From: Levilactobacillus enshiensis
Lineage (GTDB): Bacteria; Bacillota; Bacilli; Lactobacillales; Lactobacillaceae
Reading direction: 5' to 3'
Length of the DNA stretch: 64,000 nucleotides
Assembly: GCF_007115095.1 (NCBI RefSeq)
Contig: NZ_SULH01000009.1
Location: forward strand, 62,001-126,000
Translations under genes and position numbers: made by a program
In this document: in pieces, positions 45,501 to 53,132 of the stretch
Layout of the letters: the number at the start of each line of letters is the position of its first letter
How positions within the stretch are numbered: position 1 is the stretch's first letter
The notes under the pieces: model-generated
Told to the model about the DNA's origin: nothing
Database searches by the model: none
The model's input: the letters and a program-made list of their open reading frames with translations, nothing else

Positions 45501-48254
45501 TCCTTTGTCTGTAAGTCTCAGAATATCATTATTAAGTTTCTGAATCAGCGCTACCCGGTTCTTGCCGCCGTTACGTTCGTCTCGTTCAATCGCAGAATAG
45601 TCTTGTTTAACTAATGATAAACGGCGCTGATTATAAGAGTTCTGGGAACTCAGAGCAGACTGTGCTCCACTTGCGCTAAGAGCACCAACCTTTTGAAGTA
45701 AACTAGCAGCTTTGGAACTCTTACTAGTCGACTTGTTAACATAATCTGATAGCGAATTATAAGCCTTGACATACTTTGAAGAATTCTTCGACATTAGTAG
45801 ATTTTCATCAGAAGTAATTCTCTTTGTCTGCTTCATACTAAAATCAGCAGCAGTTCGTGCCCAATTTTCATTAGCAGTACCAACTAATTTAGTAGCAGTT
45901 TGTGTTGCCTTACGTGCATCCTTGGGTAAGGAATCGAAAGGATTAACCTTTTTTTCTGGCTTTGACCTGTTATTGCTGCTTCGCGATTTATTCTTAGAAC
46001 TGCTTTGGGGACCAAATAATGATCCAACAAGGTCTGAATCAGCTTGCCAACTATTTTCTCCACCGTCATGTAACGAAGGAGTGTGATTAGGATCAACATC
46101 CTTATGTGCGTTATGCTTCTGGTCATTATTCTTATCAGGCTTAAGGAAGTCTGATGCCTTTACCGTTTTAGCAAATGACTTGCCAATTTGTTGACCAATC
46201 ATAATGCCAACTGGATTGCCACCAGTTAATACTCCGCCAATAGCGGCACCAGTAGCTGTACCGGCGGACTCCCATAGCTTTTGCCCACCGGATTTAGTAT
46301 TAATCCCCTGCTTAAAGGCGTTGACAGCTTGTGAGCCAACATCGATACCGACACCCGCAACAGCTAACTTGCTTAAACCTGACATGCCACCCCAAACATT
46401 ACGAACGGCGCCTAATCCGCCTGCATAATGAGTTGAACCTGAACGAGAACCAAGTGTTTCAGCAGCTGTTACAAAGTGAGTGGAACCAGATCTATTCGCC
46501 GGAACAGCTTCAACTGGAGCATTGGTAGCTGGGATACTATTTTGAACCACGTCTCTAACTAGAGCGGTTTGACCCTTAACCTTTCGAGAGCCACTTGTTC
46601 CCATCCAATCTAAGCCTTTACGTAACAACTTAGACCCGGCATAGGCAACGGCCATGGCACTGCCAAGGGCAACAATATGTCCAGTCAGTTCTTTGGCCGG
46701 TTGTGGGAGCTTAATTAAGACTTTCAGAACACTGTTTGTGTCAGAAAGCATATGTGTGAATCCGGGTAGGATTGTCTTAGTAAATCCAAGACCCATAATA
46801 TTTATGTATTGCTTGAAGACATCAATCTGGTTTTTCCAAGACTTCATGTTCTTCTGGGCTAGATCAGCGATATACCCTTGACCGTTGCCCTTTTTCTCAG
46901 CATTTTGAACCTGGGCCGTCAATGACTTCATCTGGTCAACGTTCTTTGCGAGAATCAATGCTGACTCTTGCCCGGTTGTACCAAATAGTCCATGGAAGAC
47001 AGAGGCACGTTCGGTGTCATTCATGCCTTTCATGTGATTATTCAGAAGTTCAAATGCCTTGTCTAGTGTGAGCAAATTGTCTTTGGAATCACGTAAATCA
47101 TCGGGTTTTAACCCAATCGATTTAAGCGCCGCAACCCCTTGTCCTTTAGGACCACTGGTAGGATTTAAAAGTGAGTTAATATCCTTACGAAGACCGGTCC
47201 CACTAACAGTGCCGTCTTGTCCATTGTTACTAAGGACACCGATAGCACCAATCGTACCAGCAAGTGACTGATTAGCTGAATGGGCTGTGGCCCCTGCATA
47301 ACGAAGCGAATTCCCAATTCCGGTGAAGTCAGTAGCACTGAGGTCGGCACCATAAGCCATCTGGTTAAGAACTGTCTTAGTGTAGGCGGCCATCTTCTTC
47401 TGACTGTCGCCAGCCTTAGTCTTATACCCAAATTGTTCTAGCGCCGGAGCACCATAGCCAACTACTGAGCCATAATCATCGCCAGAAGCCCGTGCCGCTT
47501 GTAAGAAATATTTATGCGACGCAAGTTCCTGATTACCAGAATACCCACGACGGATAAGTTCTTCTCCACCTTTTGACATATCAACAGGAGAAACACCGTA
47601 TTGCAAAGCAAATTTATTGTTCTCTCGCTCCATATCACGGGTTTCCATGGCGGAAGCAGCAGCCGACTCGCCACCGGTATGTAAAAGATTTCGAATAGTG
47701 GTGTATTTGTTCTCTAGGTTAGTAGCCTCTTCAGCTGATTGTTTAAACGCAGCCGCAACAGGCAACATTGCCATTGAAATACCGGTACCCATGTTAATGA
47801 GTCGGTTACCAGCACCATGTAAACGGTCAAAAGAACTAGTTGTTCTTTCCGTACTGTGGCGAGTCCGATCAATAGCCTTTGTACTTTTCTCATTACTGCG
47901 AACAATCTCATCACTAGTCTCAACAGCTTTACGCCGTGTTTTACCTTGAGAGGTAGCTAGTTTCTCCTGCTCGTTTTTTGTCTTGGCGACGGAATCAGTA
48001 ACCCTACCCTGCGCACGAGCGTTTTCAGTTGCTCCCTGAGTAGCTTTGGATTGCAGTGCTGTAGTTTTACTTAATTCATCATTAGACTCTCGCTGACCAT
48101 TAGTAACAGCCTTTGTTCGACGAGAATACTCATCTAAGTTATTTAGAAGACGTTCTTGTTTTCTAATCAGCTGGTCAACAGCACTATTTGCCGCTGTTAA
48201 ACCTGACTTATTAACCTTATATCCAATTTCAATAAAGCTTTTTCTCAAAGCCAT
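42531..48254 (-). CDS. Tape measure protein with M23 peptidase and lytic transglycosylase domains
   Basis: 1907 residues. Residues about 1-700 carry the TP901-type tape-measure core with long helices and hydrophobic segments. Near the end is an M23-type domain (ITSGFGNRG, SSHDGNDYSG, HVHVGA, with the metal-binding His and Asp), followed by a soluble lytic-transglycosylase domain (IKAVIQHESGGSSTAVNNWDVNAKN, GILQFIDPTFKNYA). It sets tail length and cuts peptidoglycan during DNA injection. Confidence 0.95.
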   Translation of the reverse strand: MALRKSFIEIGYKVNKSGLTAANSAVDQLIRKQERLLNNLDEYSRRTKAVTNGQRESNDELSKTTALQSKATQGATENARAQGRVTDSVAKTKNEQEKLATSQGKTRRKAVETSDEIVRSNEKSTKAIDRTRHSTERTTSSFDRLHGAGNRLINMGTGISMAMLPVAAAFKQSAEEATNLENKYTTIRNLLHTGGESAAASAMETRDMERENNKFALQYGVSPVDMSKGGEELIRRGYSGNQELASHKYFLQAARASGDDYGSVVGYGAPALEQFGYKTKAGDSQKKMAAYTKTVLNQMAYGADLSATDFTGIGNSLRYAGATAHSANQSLAGTIGAIGVLSNNGQDGTVSGTGLRKDINSLLNPTSGPKGQGVAALKSIGLKPDDLRDSKDNLLTLDKAFELLNNHMKGMNDTERASVFHGLFGTTGQESALILAKNVDQMKSLTAQVQNAEKKGNGQGYIADLAQKNMKSWKNQIDVFKQYINIMGLGFTKTILPGFTHMLSDTNSVLKVLIKLPQPAKELTGHIVALGSAMAVAYAGSKLLRKGLDWMGTSGSRKVKGQTALVRDVVQNSIPATNAPVEAVPANRSGSTHFVTAAETLGSRSGSTHYAGGLGAVRNVWGGMSGLSKLAVAGVGIDVGSQAVNAFKQGINTKSGGQKLWESAGTATGAAIGGVLTGGNPVGIMIGQQIGKSFAKTVKASDFLKPDKNNDQKHNAHKDVDPNHTPSLHDGGENSWQADSDLVGSLFGPQSSSKNKSRSSNNRSKPEKKVNPFDSLPKDARKATQTATKLVGTANENWARTAADFSMKQTKRITSDENLLMSKNSSKYVKAYNSLSDYVNKSTSKSSKAASLLQKVGALSASGAQSALSSQNSYNQRRLSLVKQDYSAIERDERNGGKNRVALIQKLNNDILRLTDKGNQQQSALIKNLNLRTTRLTSSQYKSVISQSDKAYSLTKANAKKSYNSSVSAAEKQYNQTLKAAKQLYGVHSSEYKQIKKYADKQYVSTTNRAYDQYQGTLKWAKKQHTDVVAEAKAEAKEAADAWSDSAKSVIDSIPTLFKQNKSAGTGTQPAKMKKHGLDKSLAQKNNALNTTNTANSSSKVSDKKVGMPSVFGGHATGGPIRATQMAAVNEAGTEVAYNPRTGRFRLLGNGPAFAKLYAGEHIINAKDTRKLFAGGLGKGKTLKGYATGTTSLGNSSIGGTIKTKGFGDPLAKATKSTKKSMATISKTVTSGYDKSTKKSNQLVSKFNTKSNRNWKGIQTDTGRFTDRIQKNTVGDYDQMQKGADKQLLQMKGSQLATMSKIHSGMNSETKAIESDFDSIMGKLPGDAKSAMKGAISSLNGGFTGINSTLSQFGGNKNVLKPIHYAQGSRGPIDSDQLAVLNDANFGSRQELVGRGTQLLKPVGDNVAVHLRKGDEVFNGDQVERAKPYLPHFAKGTGASDDKLRSLASGNSGNPSKAFSHDFTSNVKATGAPLQRGVTNTAKAGAKTVGVPWTGAMYGYIESLINSGGGGPVLSAPGPGWSITSGFGNRGAVSGGFSSHDGNDYSGAKLVRSMQDSVVTGIGTKAGWEGNNGIGQYVSTKGGSLSLIYQELNGKAGSGAQILVHVGDHVKQGQSLAKLGPAGTHVHVGASTEGLWSHGGGSTKGWLDVTKLKGNFGNPESKKKKATPALTKLVKSQLGSTAIKWIENNLQDAVGGGQVGGTVSTSMIEKAAKAMHVNLSGSELSTIKAVIQHESGGSSTAVNNWDVNAKNGTPSKGILQFIDPTFKNYAVKGHEQILSAYDQLLAMFNDSGWRHDVHTGGWGPTGSRRFATGGRPNVGESVVVGEKGPELVDFDRPATVRSADATRQLMSRAGGTKVKPNITNTFHIDIHVDAKGGDVDEIVKKVGAKLRDELDEIVHAEMDNLAY

Positions 48255-48271
48255 TTATGTATACCTCCCTT

Positions 48272-48496
48272 CTAGGACTCACCTGGGTCGAATGCTCTGC
48301 CAATCGCATTGGATACTCGTATTTCACGCTGATTCTCAATTTCATCAGCCACTGCATTAGCAACAGCCAATTCATCGGTAGTCATACGTTTGGCCTCATC
48401 AACCGTGGCAATTCCATAGATAGAAGGACGATAGTATTGCAGAAGGCATTGTGCCTTTTGCTTTATAATTTCTTCCTTATGTTCGTAGTGATTATC
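48272..48496 (-). CDS. Second tail chaperone, made by frameshift (GT product)
   Basis: A 74-residue open stretch (DNHYEHKEEIIKQKAQCLLQ, ...ELAVANAVADEIENQREI) without any early start codon joins the end of the first chaperone. The first frame ends ATG TTT CGA TAA; sliding +1 from TTT to TTC makes the next codon GAT and enters this frame. A -2 step after CGA reaches the same frame. CGA is a rare codon here and is followed by a stop. The product would be the G-T type chaperone that helps tape-measure assembly. Confidence 0.65.
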   Translation of the reverse strand, partial: DNHYEHKEEIIKQKAQCLLQYYRPSIYGIATVDEAKRMTTDELAVANAVADEIENQREIRVSNAIGRAFDPGES

Positions 48497-49115
48497 GAAA
48501 CATGCGATTTACAAAATCGCTGGCGGCGTTCATTACCTCCTCAAATTCACTCTCGCCACCGACAGTGCCTAAGAAATAGTTACCTTCTGTCATGATTGGG
48601 TTGTAACCATCATGGTGATCCCAGTAATCAAACTTAATTTGCGGACTAGTGATAACGCGTTGCATGAGTTGTTTGTTGAATTCGGCCATAGAGATACTTC
48701 CATTGACCGTTTTGGATTCTTCGACCATTTGGTATTGACGCTTTAAGCCTGGGTAAGTGTATGTATACTCAATCTTGGTTCCATCATGGTCTTTGGCAGT
48801 AGCCGTATTCGTCTTGTCTTCATCCTTGATTTGCTTGTCAAAGTAATCCCAGTCATAGTCACCTTCGAGAATATTTTTCATTAAAGCTTCATAGAGTAAC
48901 GGCTTAGACTGATAGCCAGCGGCCATGGAAGCGTCAATAACATTTTGTTGGACGAAAAAGGTACCTGGATAGGTAAAACGATATTTATTGCCAGCCTTCG
49001 ACGTAAAGACTTCTTGCTTCATCGTTTTTGAATAGTTCTTCTTAGGTGTTGCCTTTTTACGAGTCGTTGTTTTAGTTGCCGTTTCGTTCGTTTGTGTTTC
49101 ATTATTTTCAGTCAT
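48492..49115 (-). CDS. Tail assembly chaperone (G-type)
   Basis: 207 residues from the ATG at 49115 (AGGAGAG upstream). Low complexity at the N-terminus, then a globular part (FTYPGTFFVQQNVIDASMAAGYQ). It lies between the tail tube and the tape measure, the place of gpG. A frameshift at its end adds a second domain. Confidence 0.75.
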   Translation of the reverse strand: MTENNETQTNETATKTTTRKKATPKKNYSKTMKQEVFTSKAGNKYRFTYPGTFFVQQNVIDASMAAGYQSKPLLYEALMKNILEGDYDWDYFDKQIKDEDKTNTATAKDHDGTKIEYTYTYPGLKRQYQMVEESKTVNGSISMAEFNKQLMQRVITSPQIKFDYWDHHDGYNPIMTEGNYFLGTVGGESEFEEVMNAASDFVNRMFR

Positions 49116-49240
49116 AAGTAAATCTCTCCTTTTATTTTTTGGATAACGATGACGAGCGGAGTTGGACCACCCACCATCACCTAAATTTGAGTAAAAAAAT
49201 AGACCGCACCGGCAGTCTTCACTCAAATCTATGCATTTAT

Positions 49241-49723
49241 CTAAGCGTTAGCGTCACCATCATACTTGTAGTCGAATACTTCGGCCGTCCAAGCACGGGT
49301 TGGTACGTTCTTGCCATAAGGTGCATCCGGCGCCTTTTGAATCATGCAATGGTCACCACCGACACGTTCATCCCCGTAAGCGACGTGGAAGCCAAAAACT
49401 TCATCCCCGTTGTACAGTTCAGATAGTAAGTTGTTCGTTGGAGAACCTTGCTGCACGGTGGTTTGCATCGTCCCTAAAGCATCGTATGTAACCGAGGCCG
49501 CCGAAGACGCTTGTGGATCAGACATAGCGTCAACCTTGTTGTTGGTCTTTTGTGGCGTCACCATATCGCCATCTTGGAAGTTACGAAGAATAATTGTATC
49601 TCCGCTTTGACGAGTAATGGTAATAGACACATTCTTCGCCTTGTACAGGTTAAGTGTCCGGCCTTCACCAATATCGATTGAATTGCGACCAGTAAAATCG
49701 TCAACTGCATTTCCTACTGCCAT
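49241..49723 (-). CDS. Tail tube protein of a contractile tail
   Basis: 160 residues with the DUF3277-like pattern (VSITITRQSGDTIILRNFQDGDMV), next to the sheath gene. It forms the inner tube. Not identified by a unique motif; position is the main evidence. Confidence 0.72.
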   Translation of the reverse strand: MAVGNAVDDFTGRNSIDIGEGRTLNLYKAKNVSITITRQSGDTIILRNFQDGDMVTPQKTNNKVDAMSDPQASSAASVTYDALGTMQTTVQQGSPTNNLLSELYNGDEVFGFHVAYGDERVGGDHCMIQKAPDAPYGKNVPTRAWTAEVFDYKYDGDANA

Positions 49724-49739
49724 TTATGTATCCCCCTTT

Positions 49740-50894
49740 CTAAGCCCACATTTGTTCGTTGCCACGAACATAGACTTTATTAATTGCGCTAGACGGTGTG
49801 TACCCAAACGTGGTGTTCTTCAGTACACGGCTAGCAATAGCAAAACGGCCCACTTCCTTGATTGAAGGAACGTGAGTCGTATACATTGGCTTACCCGTAT
49901 CAGGGTCAGTAGCAATAATTCCGGCGTTATAAGATAAACTCAGTGAGCTCTCTAAGCTTGCTGCAATCATGCCTAAACCAATTGCGTCAAACGGCGTTTT
50001 TCCAGCTGTATTCAACGTATTTTGCAGGTTAGTTTCAATGGTTGCCTTGACCTGATCCCGTCCGTGGACTTCATCGATATAAAAGCCGGCTGCATTCATA
50101 TCATCGGTCTGATTAGAATGGTTACCTTTCGTGAAGTAGCAAATAAGTCCTTTCTTTTCCAGAACCATAATATCGCTAGCTGGAAGAGTTTCTGGCGTCA
50201 CGTTTGCTAAATCGCTGACAAACTTCCAGGATACTTGGCCGATAGTTGGTTGAGCCCCAGCAGCGGCTAATGCAGCTGCATAGAGTTCATCCGTGTCAGT
50301 GTGGTAGAAACACCAGGTACGCGTGTTACTAGCAAATTCGGTTGCATCATCCTTATTGTCTGCATTGAATTGCAGGAATAGAATGTGATACCCCTTTGCG
50401 TCGTAGCCACCGTGCTCAATCAAATTGGACAAAGCGAGCGCGTCATCCTTGTTGTAGTCGGCAAGCAAGGCAAATTCCCAGTTGTTGTAGAAGTAGTCAA
50501 AGGCCGCCTTCGCAATACCTTGGGTAGGAACATCATCACCAGGTTCATTGATGGTAACCGGTTCAGCCTTAACAGTTGCCCCATCGTTAGTAGCGTCAGC
50601 TGTTACCCCAGATGGAGCAGGTGCTTGTGCCGTCGTTACAGCAGAATTACCAGTAAAGGTAGTTACAGCAACTAATTCAGGCGCAGGGTTCTGAGCAAAT
50701 TGCTGTTCGGCAATCTTGTAGACACTCGTATCAGCATTCCAATCGGCTTCAACAGCATCTAAATATGTGTATTCTTTATAGGATTCTTTGTCACCCTTGA
50801 CGAACACGTTGGAGTTTTTAAGACCAACGGTTGGTTGGGGGTGCGTTACATCAATCGTGACGAACGCGTCAGTAATCTTTGGAATTACAGGCAA
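49740..50894 (-). CDS. Tail sheath protein (DUF3383-like)
   Basis: 384 residues. The N-terminal and C-terminal parts (GLGMIAASLESSLSLSYNAG, VKATIETNLQNTL, FAIASRVLKNTTFGY) fit contractile-tail sheath proteins. An insert around residues 85-115 reads APAPSGVTADATNDGATVKA and is shared in pattern with a small upstream gene. It polymerises around the tube and contracts at infection. Confidence 0.85.
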   Translation of the reverse strand: MPVIPKITDAFVTIDVTHPQPTVGLKNSNVFVKGDKESYKEYTYLDAVEADWNADTSVYKIAEQQFAQNPAPELVAVTTFTGNSAVTTAQAPAPSGVTADATNDGATVKAEPVTINEPGDDVPTQGIAKAAFDYFYNNWEFALLADYNKDDALALSNLIEHGGYDAKGYHILFLQFNADNKDDATEFASNTRTWCFYHTDTDELYAAALAAAGAQPTIGQVSWKFVSDLANVTPETLPASDIMVLEKKGLICYFTKGNHSNQTDDMNAAGFYIDEVHGRDQVKATIETNLQNTLNTAGKTPFDAIGLGMIAASLESSLSLSYNAGIIATDPDTGKPMYTTHVPSIKEVGRFAIASRVLKNTTFGYTPSSAINKVYVRGNEQMWA

Positions 50895-51401
50895 TTAAAT
50901 CCCTCCTATTCTTTTTTTATAATCGTCTTTCTCGGATAGATTGGTCCCGTTGATACCAACGTCATCAATCGTATTAATTTTGTCCTGAAACGTGTCTAAT
51001 AGTCGGAGACGCACGGTAAACTCAGTTCGCCGTTCAACCTGAATGGTGATCACATTATCCGAAGACTCAACTTCACTGGTTCCAACAACGCCAAAGTCAT
51101 TTTCATCCCCTAGGTAATCCATGGACTGAGTTTCAAATATTTTTCTCAGTTGGTTACCAAAGGTGTATGACTCGTTAGCGCTCTTCGAATGGGCCGTAAA
51201 GTTGATTTCAGCTTCAAATTCTTCATAATCCACGTTGTCCGTGATATCAATCGGAATATATGGTTTAACCTGATATGTAAAAAACGGGTATGGTTGCTGA
51301 GGTCCCATTCCACCCTCAATAAAGCAATCGATACCCGTTTCTTGTTTAATTAACGCAATGATTTTAATCATTAACGCTTTAAAATCATACGGCTTGTCCA
51401 T
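50895..51401 (-). CDS. Neck terminator protein, gp12-like
   Basis: 168 residues with FIEGGMGPQQPYPFFTYQVKPYIP and EVESSDNVITIQVERRTEFTVRLRLLD, as in gp12-type neck/tail terminator proteins of contractile phages. Immediately before the sheath gene. Confidence 0.75.
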   Translation of the reverse strand: MDKPYDFKALMIKIIALIKQETGIDCFIEGGMGPQQPYPFFTYQVKPYIPIDITDNVDYEEFEAEINFTAHSKSANESYTFGNQLRKIFETQSMDYLGDENDFGVVGTSEVESSDNVITIQVERRTEFTVRLRLLDTFQDKINTIDDVGINGTNLSEKDDYKKRIGGI

Positions 51402-51765
51402 TAGTAGTCACCGCCTCCAGATTATAGATTGTGATACCAGCATAGGGTTGATAGTCACTCTTTTTTGCAACCTTAAAACTAATATTCCGTTCGATATCGT
51501 TAACGACAGTATTGTCAGGGATATTAGGTTGTTTAGAGTACCAGTCCATATCCCATGCTTCGACCTCGCCACCCCGATTGCCTACATAGTAAGTACCAGG
51601 GCTAGCATTCGTCCCAGGCGGGAGTAATGGTTCTTTGACTTTAAGTGGTACCCCTTCGTCAGGGACCCACTCACCGGCTTCATAATGGCCCGAGTCGTTG
51701 CCACTCTTTAATTTAATTTCGAGAGGAATCCCCCACTCGTCTATCATGTCATCGAAGTCAAACAT
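51385..51765 (-). CDS. Head-tail joining protein
   Basis: 126 residues, no strong motif (NIPDNTVVNDIERNISFKVAKKSDYQ). Position between the gp10-like and gp12-like genes and its size suggest a head-closure or tail-completion protein. Confidence 0.55.
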   Translation of the reverse strand: MFDFDDMIDEWGIPLEIKLKSGNDSGHYEAGEWVPDEGVPLKVKEPLLPPGTNASPGTYYVGNRGGEVEAWDMDWYSKQPNIPDNTVVNDIERNISFKVAKKSDYQPYAGITIYNLEAVTTNGQAV

Positions 51766-51779
51766 TAGTCATCCCTCCT

Positions 51780-52076
51780 CTAAGCATTATCACTAGCGGT
51801 GATAGTTGCACCGTCAGCCGTTGGCGTTGCCACCAAGTTAGTCGGAGCCGGTGCCTTCTGTTTTGGGACCGTGAAACCAGGTACATTGGCTGGATCAGAT
51901 TCGGTCAAAGTACCAGTTGGGTTAGTATGAGTTGCCACATAATCGCCAGCAGCCACCACCGTACCAGCAGCTAGCTTCGCAATAACTGCCCCCTTGGCAT
52001 CGTCGCCAGAAGCTACAACCGTCTTTAAATCGTCCTTCTTATATACATTCAGAGTTAAAGAACTCGTATCTGCCAT
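51780..52076 (-). CDS. Small phage structural protein with Ig-like repeat motif
   Basis: 98 residues from the ATG at 52076 (AGGAGGT upstream). Its end, APAPTNLVATPTADGATITA, follows the same pattern as an insert in the sheath protein, and the Ala/Thr-rich composition suggests a beta-sandwich decoration domain. Function unknown. Confidence 0.6.
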   Translation of the reverse strand: MADTSSLTLNVYKKDDLKTVVASGDDAKGAVIAKLAAGTVVAAGDYVATHTNPTGTLTESDPANVPGFTVPKQKAPAPTNLVATPTADGATITASDNA

Positions 52077-52090
52077 ATTGTCACCTCCTC

Positions 52091-52600
52091 TCAAATAGAC
52101 TTAGGCACAATCCGATAGTCAATAGCGTCTCTCAGGGCACCGGTATCAATTAACGGGTCGTCAAAGCCCTTATTGGCAATGGTTAGTGCCGCGTTATGTG
52201 GCACCTTAAAACGGATTATTTCGGACTTCATAGCCTCCACAGCCAAGTGCCCAATCATCTCTAGTGCCATCATGGCGGAGCCATCCCCGTTCATGAGCTT
52301 TGCCAGCTGTTGTTCGGCAACGGTCTGCCATCGTCCCTCATGACGCGAAACAGTACGTTCCATAAACCGACGTGCAGGTATGCTAACAGACTTCTTCTTG
52401 ATGTACGTCATAACGCCATCCTTACGGTATGGGATTACCAGGTAGGGTACATTCTTAGCACGAATAACCGCACCGTCGTTATTGACCACGGCAATCATCT
52501 GTAAGTAGTCATCTTTAAGCACGCCGACTTCAATTTGCATTGAATTAAACACGGTGATTTCATGTTCAATTTTATCTATGTAATTGAATTCATCTATCAA
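52091..52600 (-). CDS. HK97 gp10-like neck/tail completion protein
   Basis: 169 residues with PARRFMERTVSRHEGRW and FDDPLIDTGALRDAIDYRI, the gp10-family ending. It links head and tail. Confidence 0.78.
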   Translation of the reverse strand: MIDEFNYIDKIEHEITVFNSMQIEVGVLKDDYLQMIAVVNNDGAVIRAKNVPYLVIPYRKDGVMTYIKKKSVSIPARRFMERTVSRHEGRWQTVAEQQLAKLMNGDGSAMMALEMIGHLAVEAMKSEIIRFKVPHNAALTIANKGFDDPLIDTGALRDAIDYRIVPKSI

Positions 52601-52950
52601 TAGAAATGCACCTGATTTCTGCCAATAGGAGCTAAACCATTAGCTTTAAGCAAGTCATTGTAAAGCTTTAAGAACACGTCAGGTCCCAAGTTAGCCACGT
52701 CAAAAAAACTCTCGGTTAGAGGGCCCATTGTTTGGCTACTTTTGTTATTGCCCTGACGCATAATTTGAGTCCCAATATGGGCCGCCATCAATGCCCAACC
52801 ATGCGGAATCACATTGTCAGGTTGTTCAGGTAAGCCAGAAACATCGATTACCGGCTTAGCTAGATCAATCCAGTTCTGAATAATATCTGGTTCCAATTTG
52901 GCGAATTTTTGGTCCATTCCTTGTACGGTAGATACCTCAATACTGGTCAT
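52597..52950 (-). CDS. Head-tail connector (DUF4054/gp6-like)
   Basis: 117 residues, helical, with YNDLLKANGLAPIGRNQVHFY. Similar-size head-tail connectors follow capsid genes in many phages. It overlaps the next gene by 4 bases. Confidence 0.68.
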   Translation of the reverse strand: MTSIEVSTVQGMDQKFAKLEPDIIQNWIDLAKPVIDVSGLPEQPDNVIPHGWALMAAHIGTQIMRQGNNKSSQTMGPLTESFFDVANLGPDVFLKLYNDLLKANGLAPIGRNQVHFY

Positions 52951-52958
52951 CTACTCAC

Positions 52959-53126
52959 CTACTTTACTAAGGCTAGCAAGTCGGCCTTGGCGGTTACGCC
53001 ACTGTAACTGACACCCTCAGCGTCCAGATAAGCCTTGATTTGGTCGATAGTGTTGGCAGAGGTAGGTTTGGCTGCTTCATCCCCCGCACTCGTATCAGCC
53101 CCATTATCAGCCGATGGGGCTAGGCT
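52959..53126 (-). CDS. HeH/LEM domain extension of the capsid protein, reached by -1 frameshift
   Basis: A 55-residue open stretch with no start codon (SLAPSADNGADTSAGDEAAK, then NTIDQIKAYLDAEGVSYSGVTAKADLLALVK) is in the -1 frame of the capsid gene. The second part is a HeH/LEM-type helical module. The slip site CCCAAAA (53126-53132) is followed 4 bases on by the stem AGCCCCAT/ATGGGGCT. The fusion would be about 425 residues, against 371 for the capsid protein. Confidence 0.85.
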   Translation of the reverse strand, partial: SLAPSADNGADTSAGDEAAKPTSANTIDQIKAYLDAEGVSYSGVTAKADLLALVK

Positions 53127-53132
53127 TTTGGG
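53111..53132 (-). promoter_or_regulatory. Programmed -1 frameshift site of the capsid gene
   Basis: Zero-frame reading is GAC CCA AAA GCC TAG; the heptamer C-CCA-AAA is a canonical X-XXY-YYZ slip site. The stimulatory stem begins 4 bases downstream and pairs AGCCCCAT with ATGGGGCT around a 9-base loop. Confidence 0.85.
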
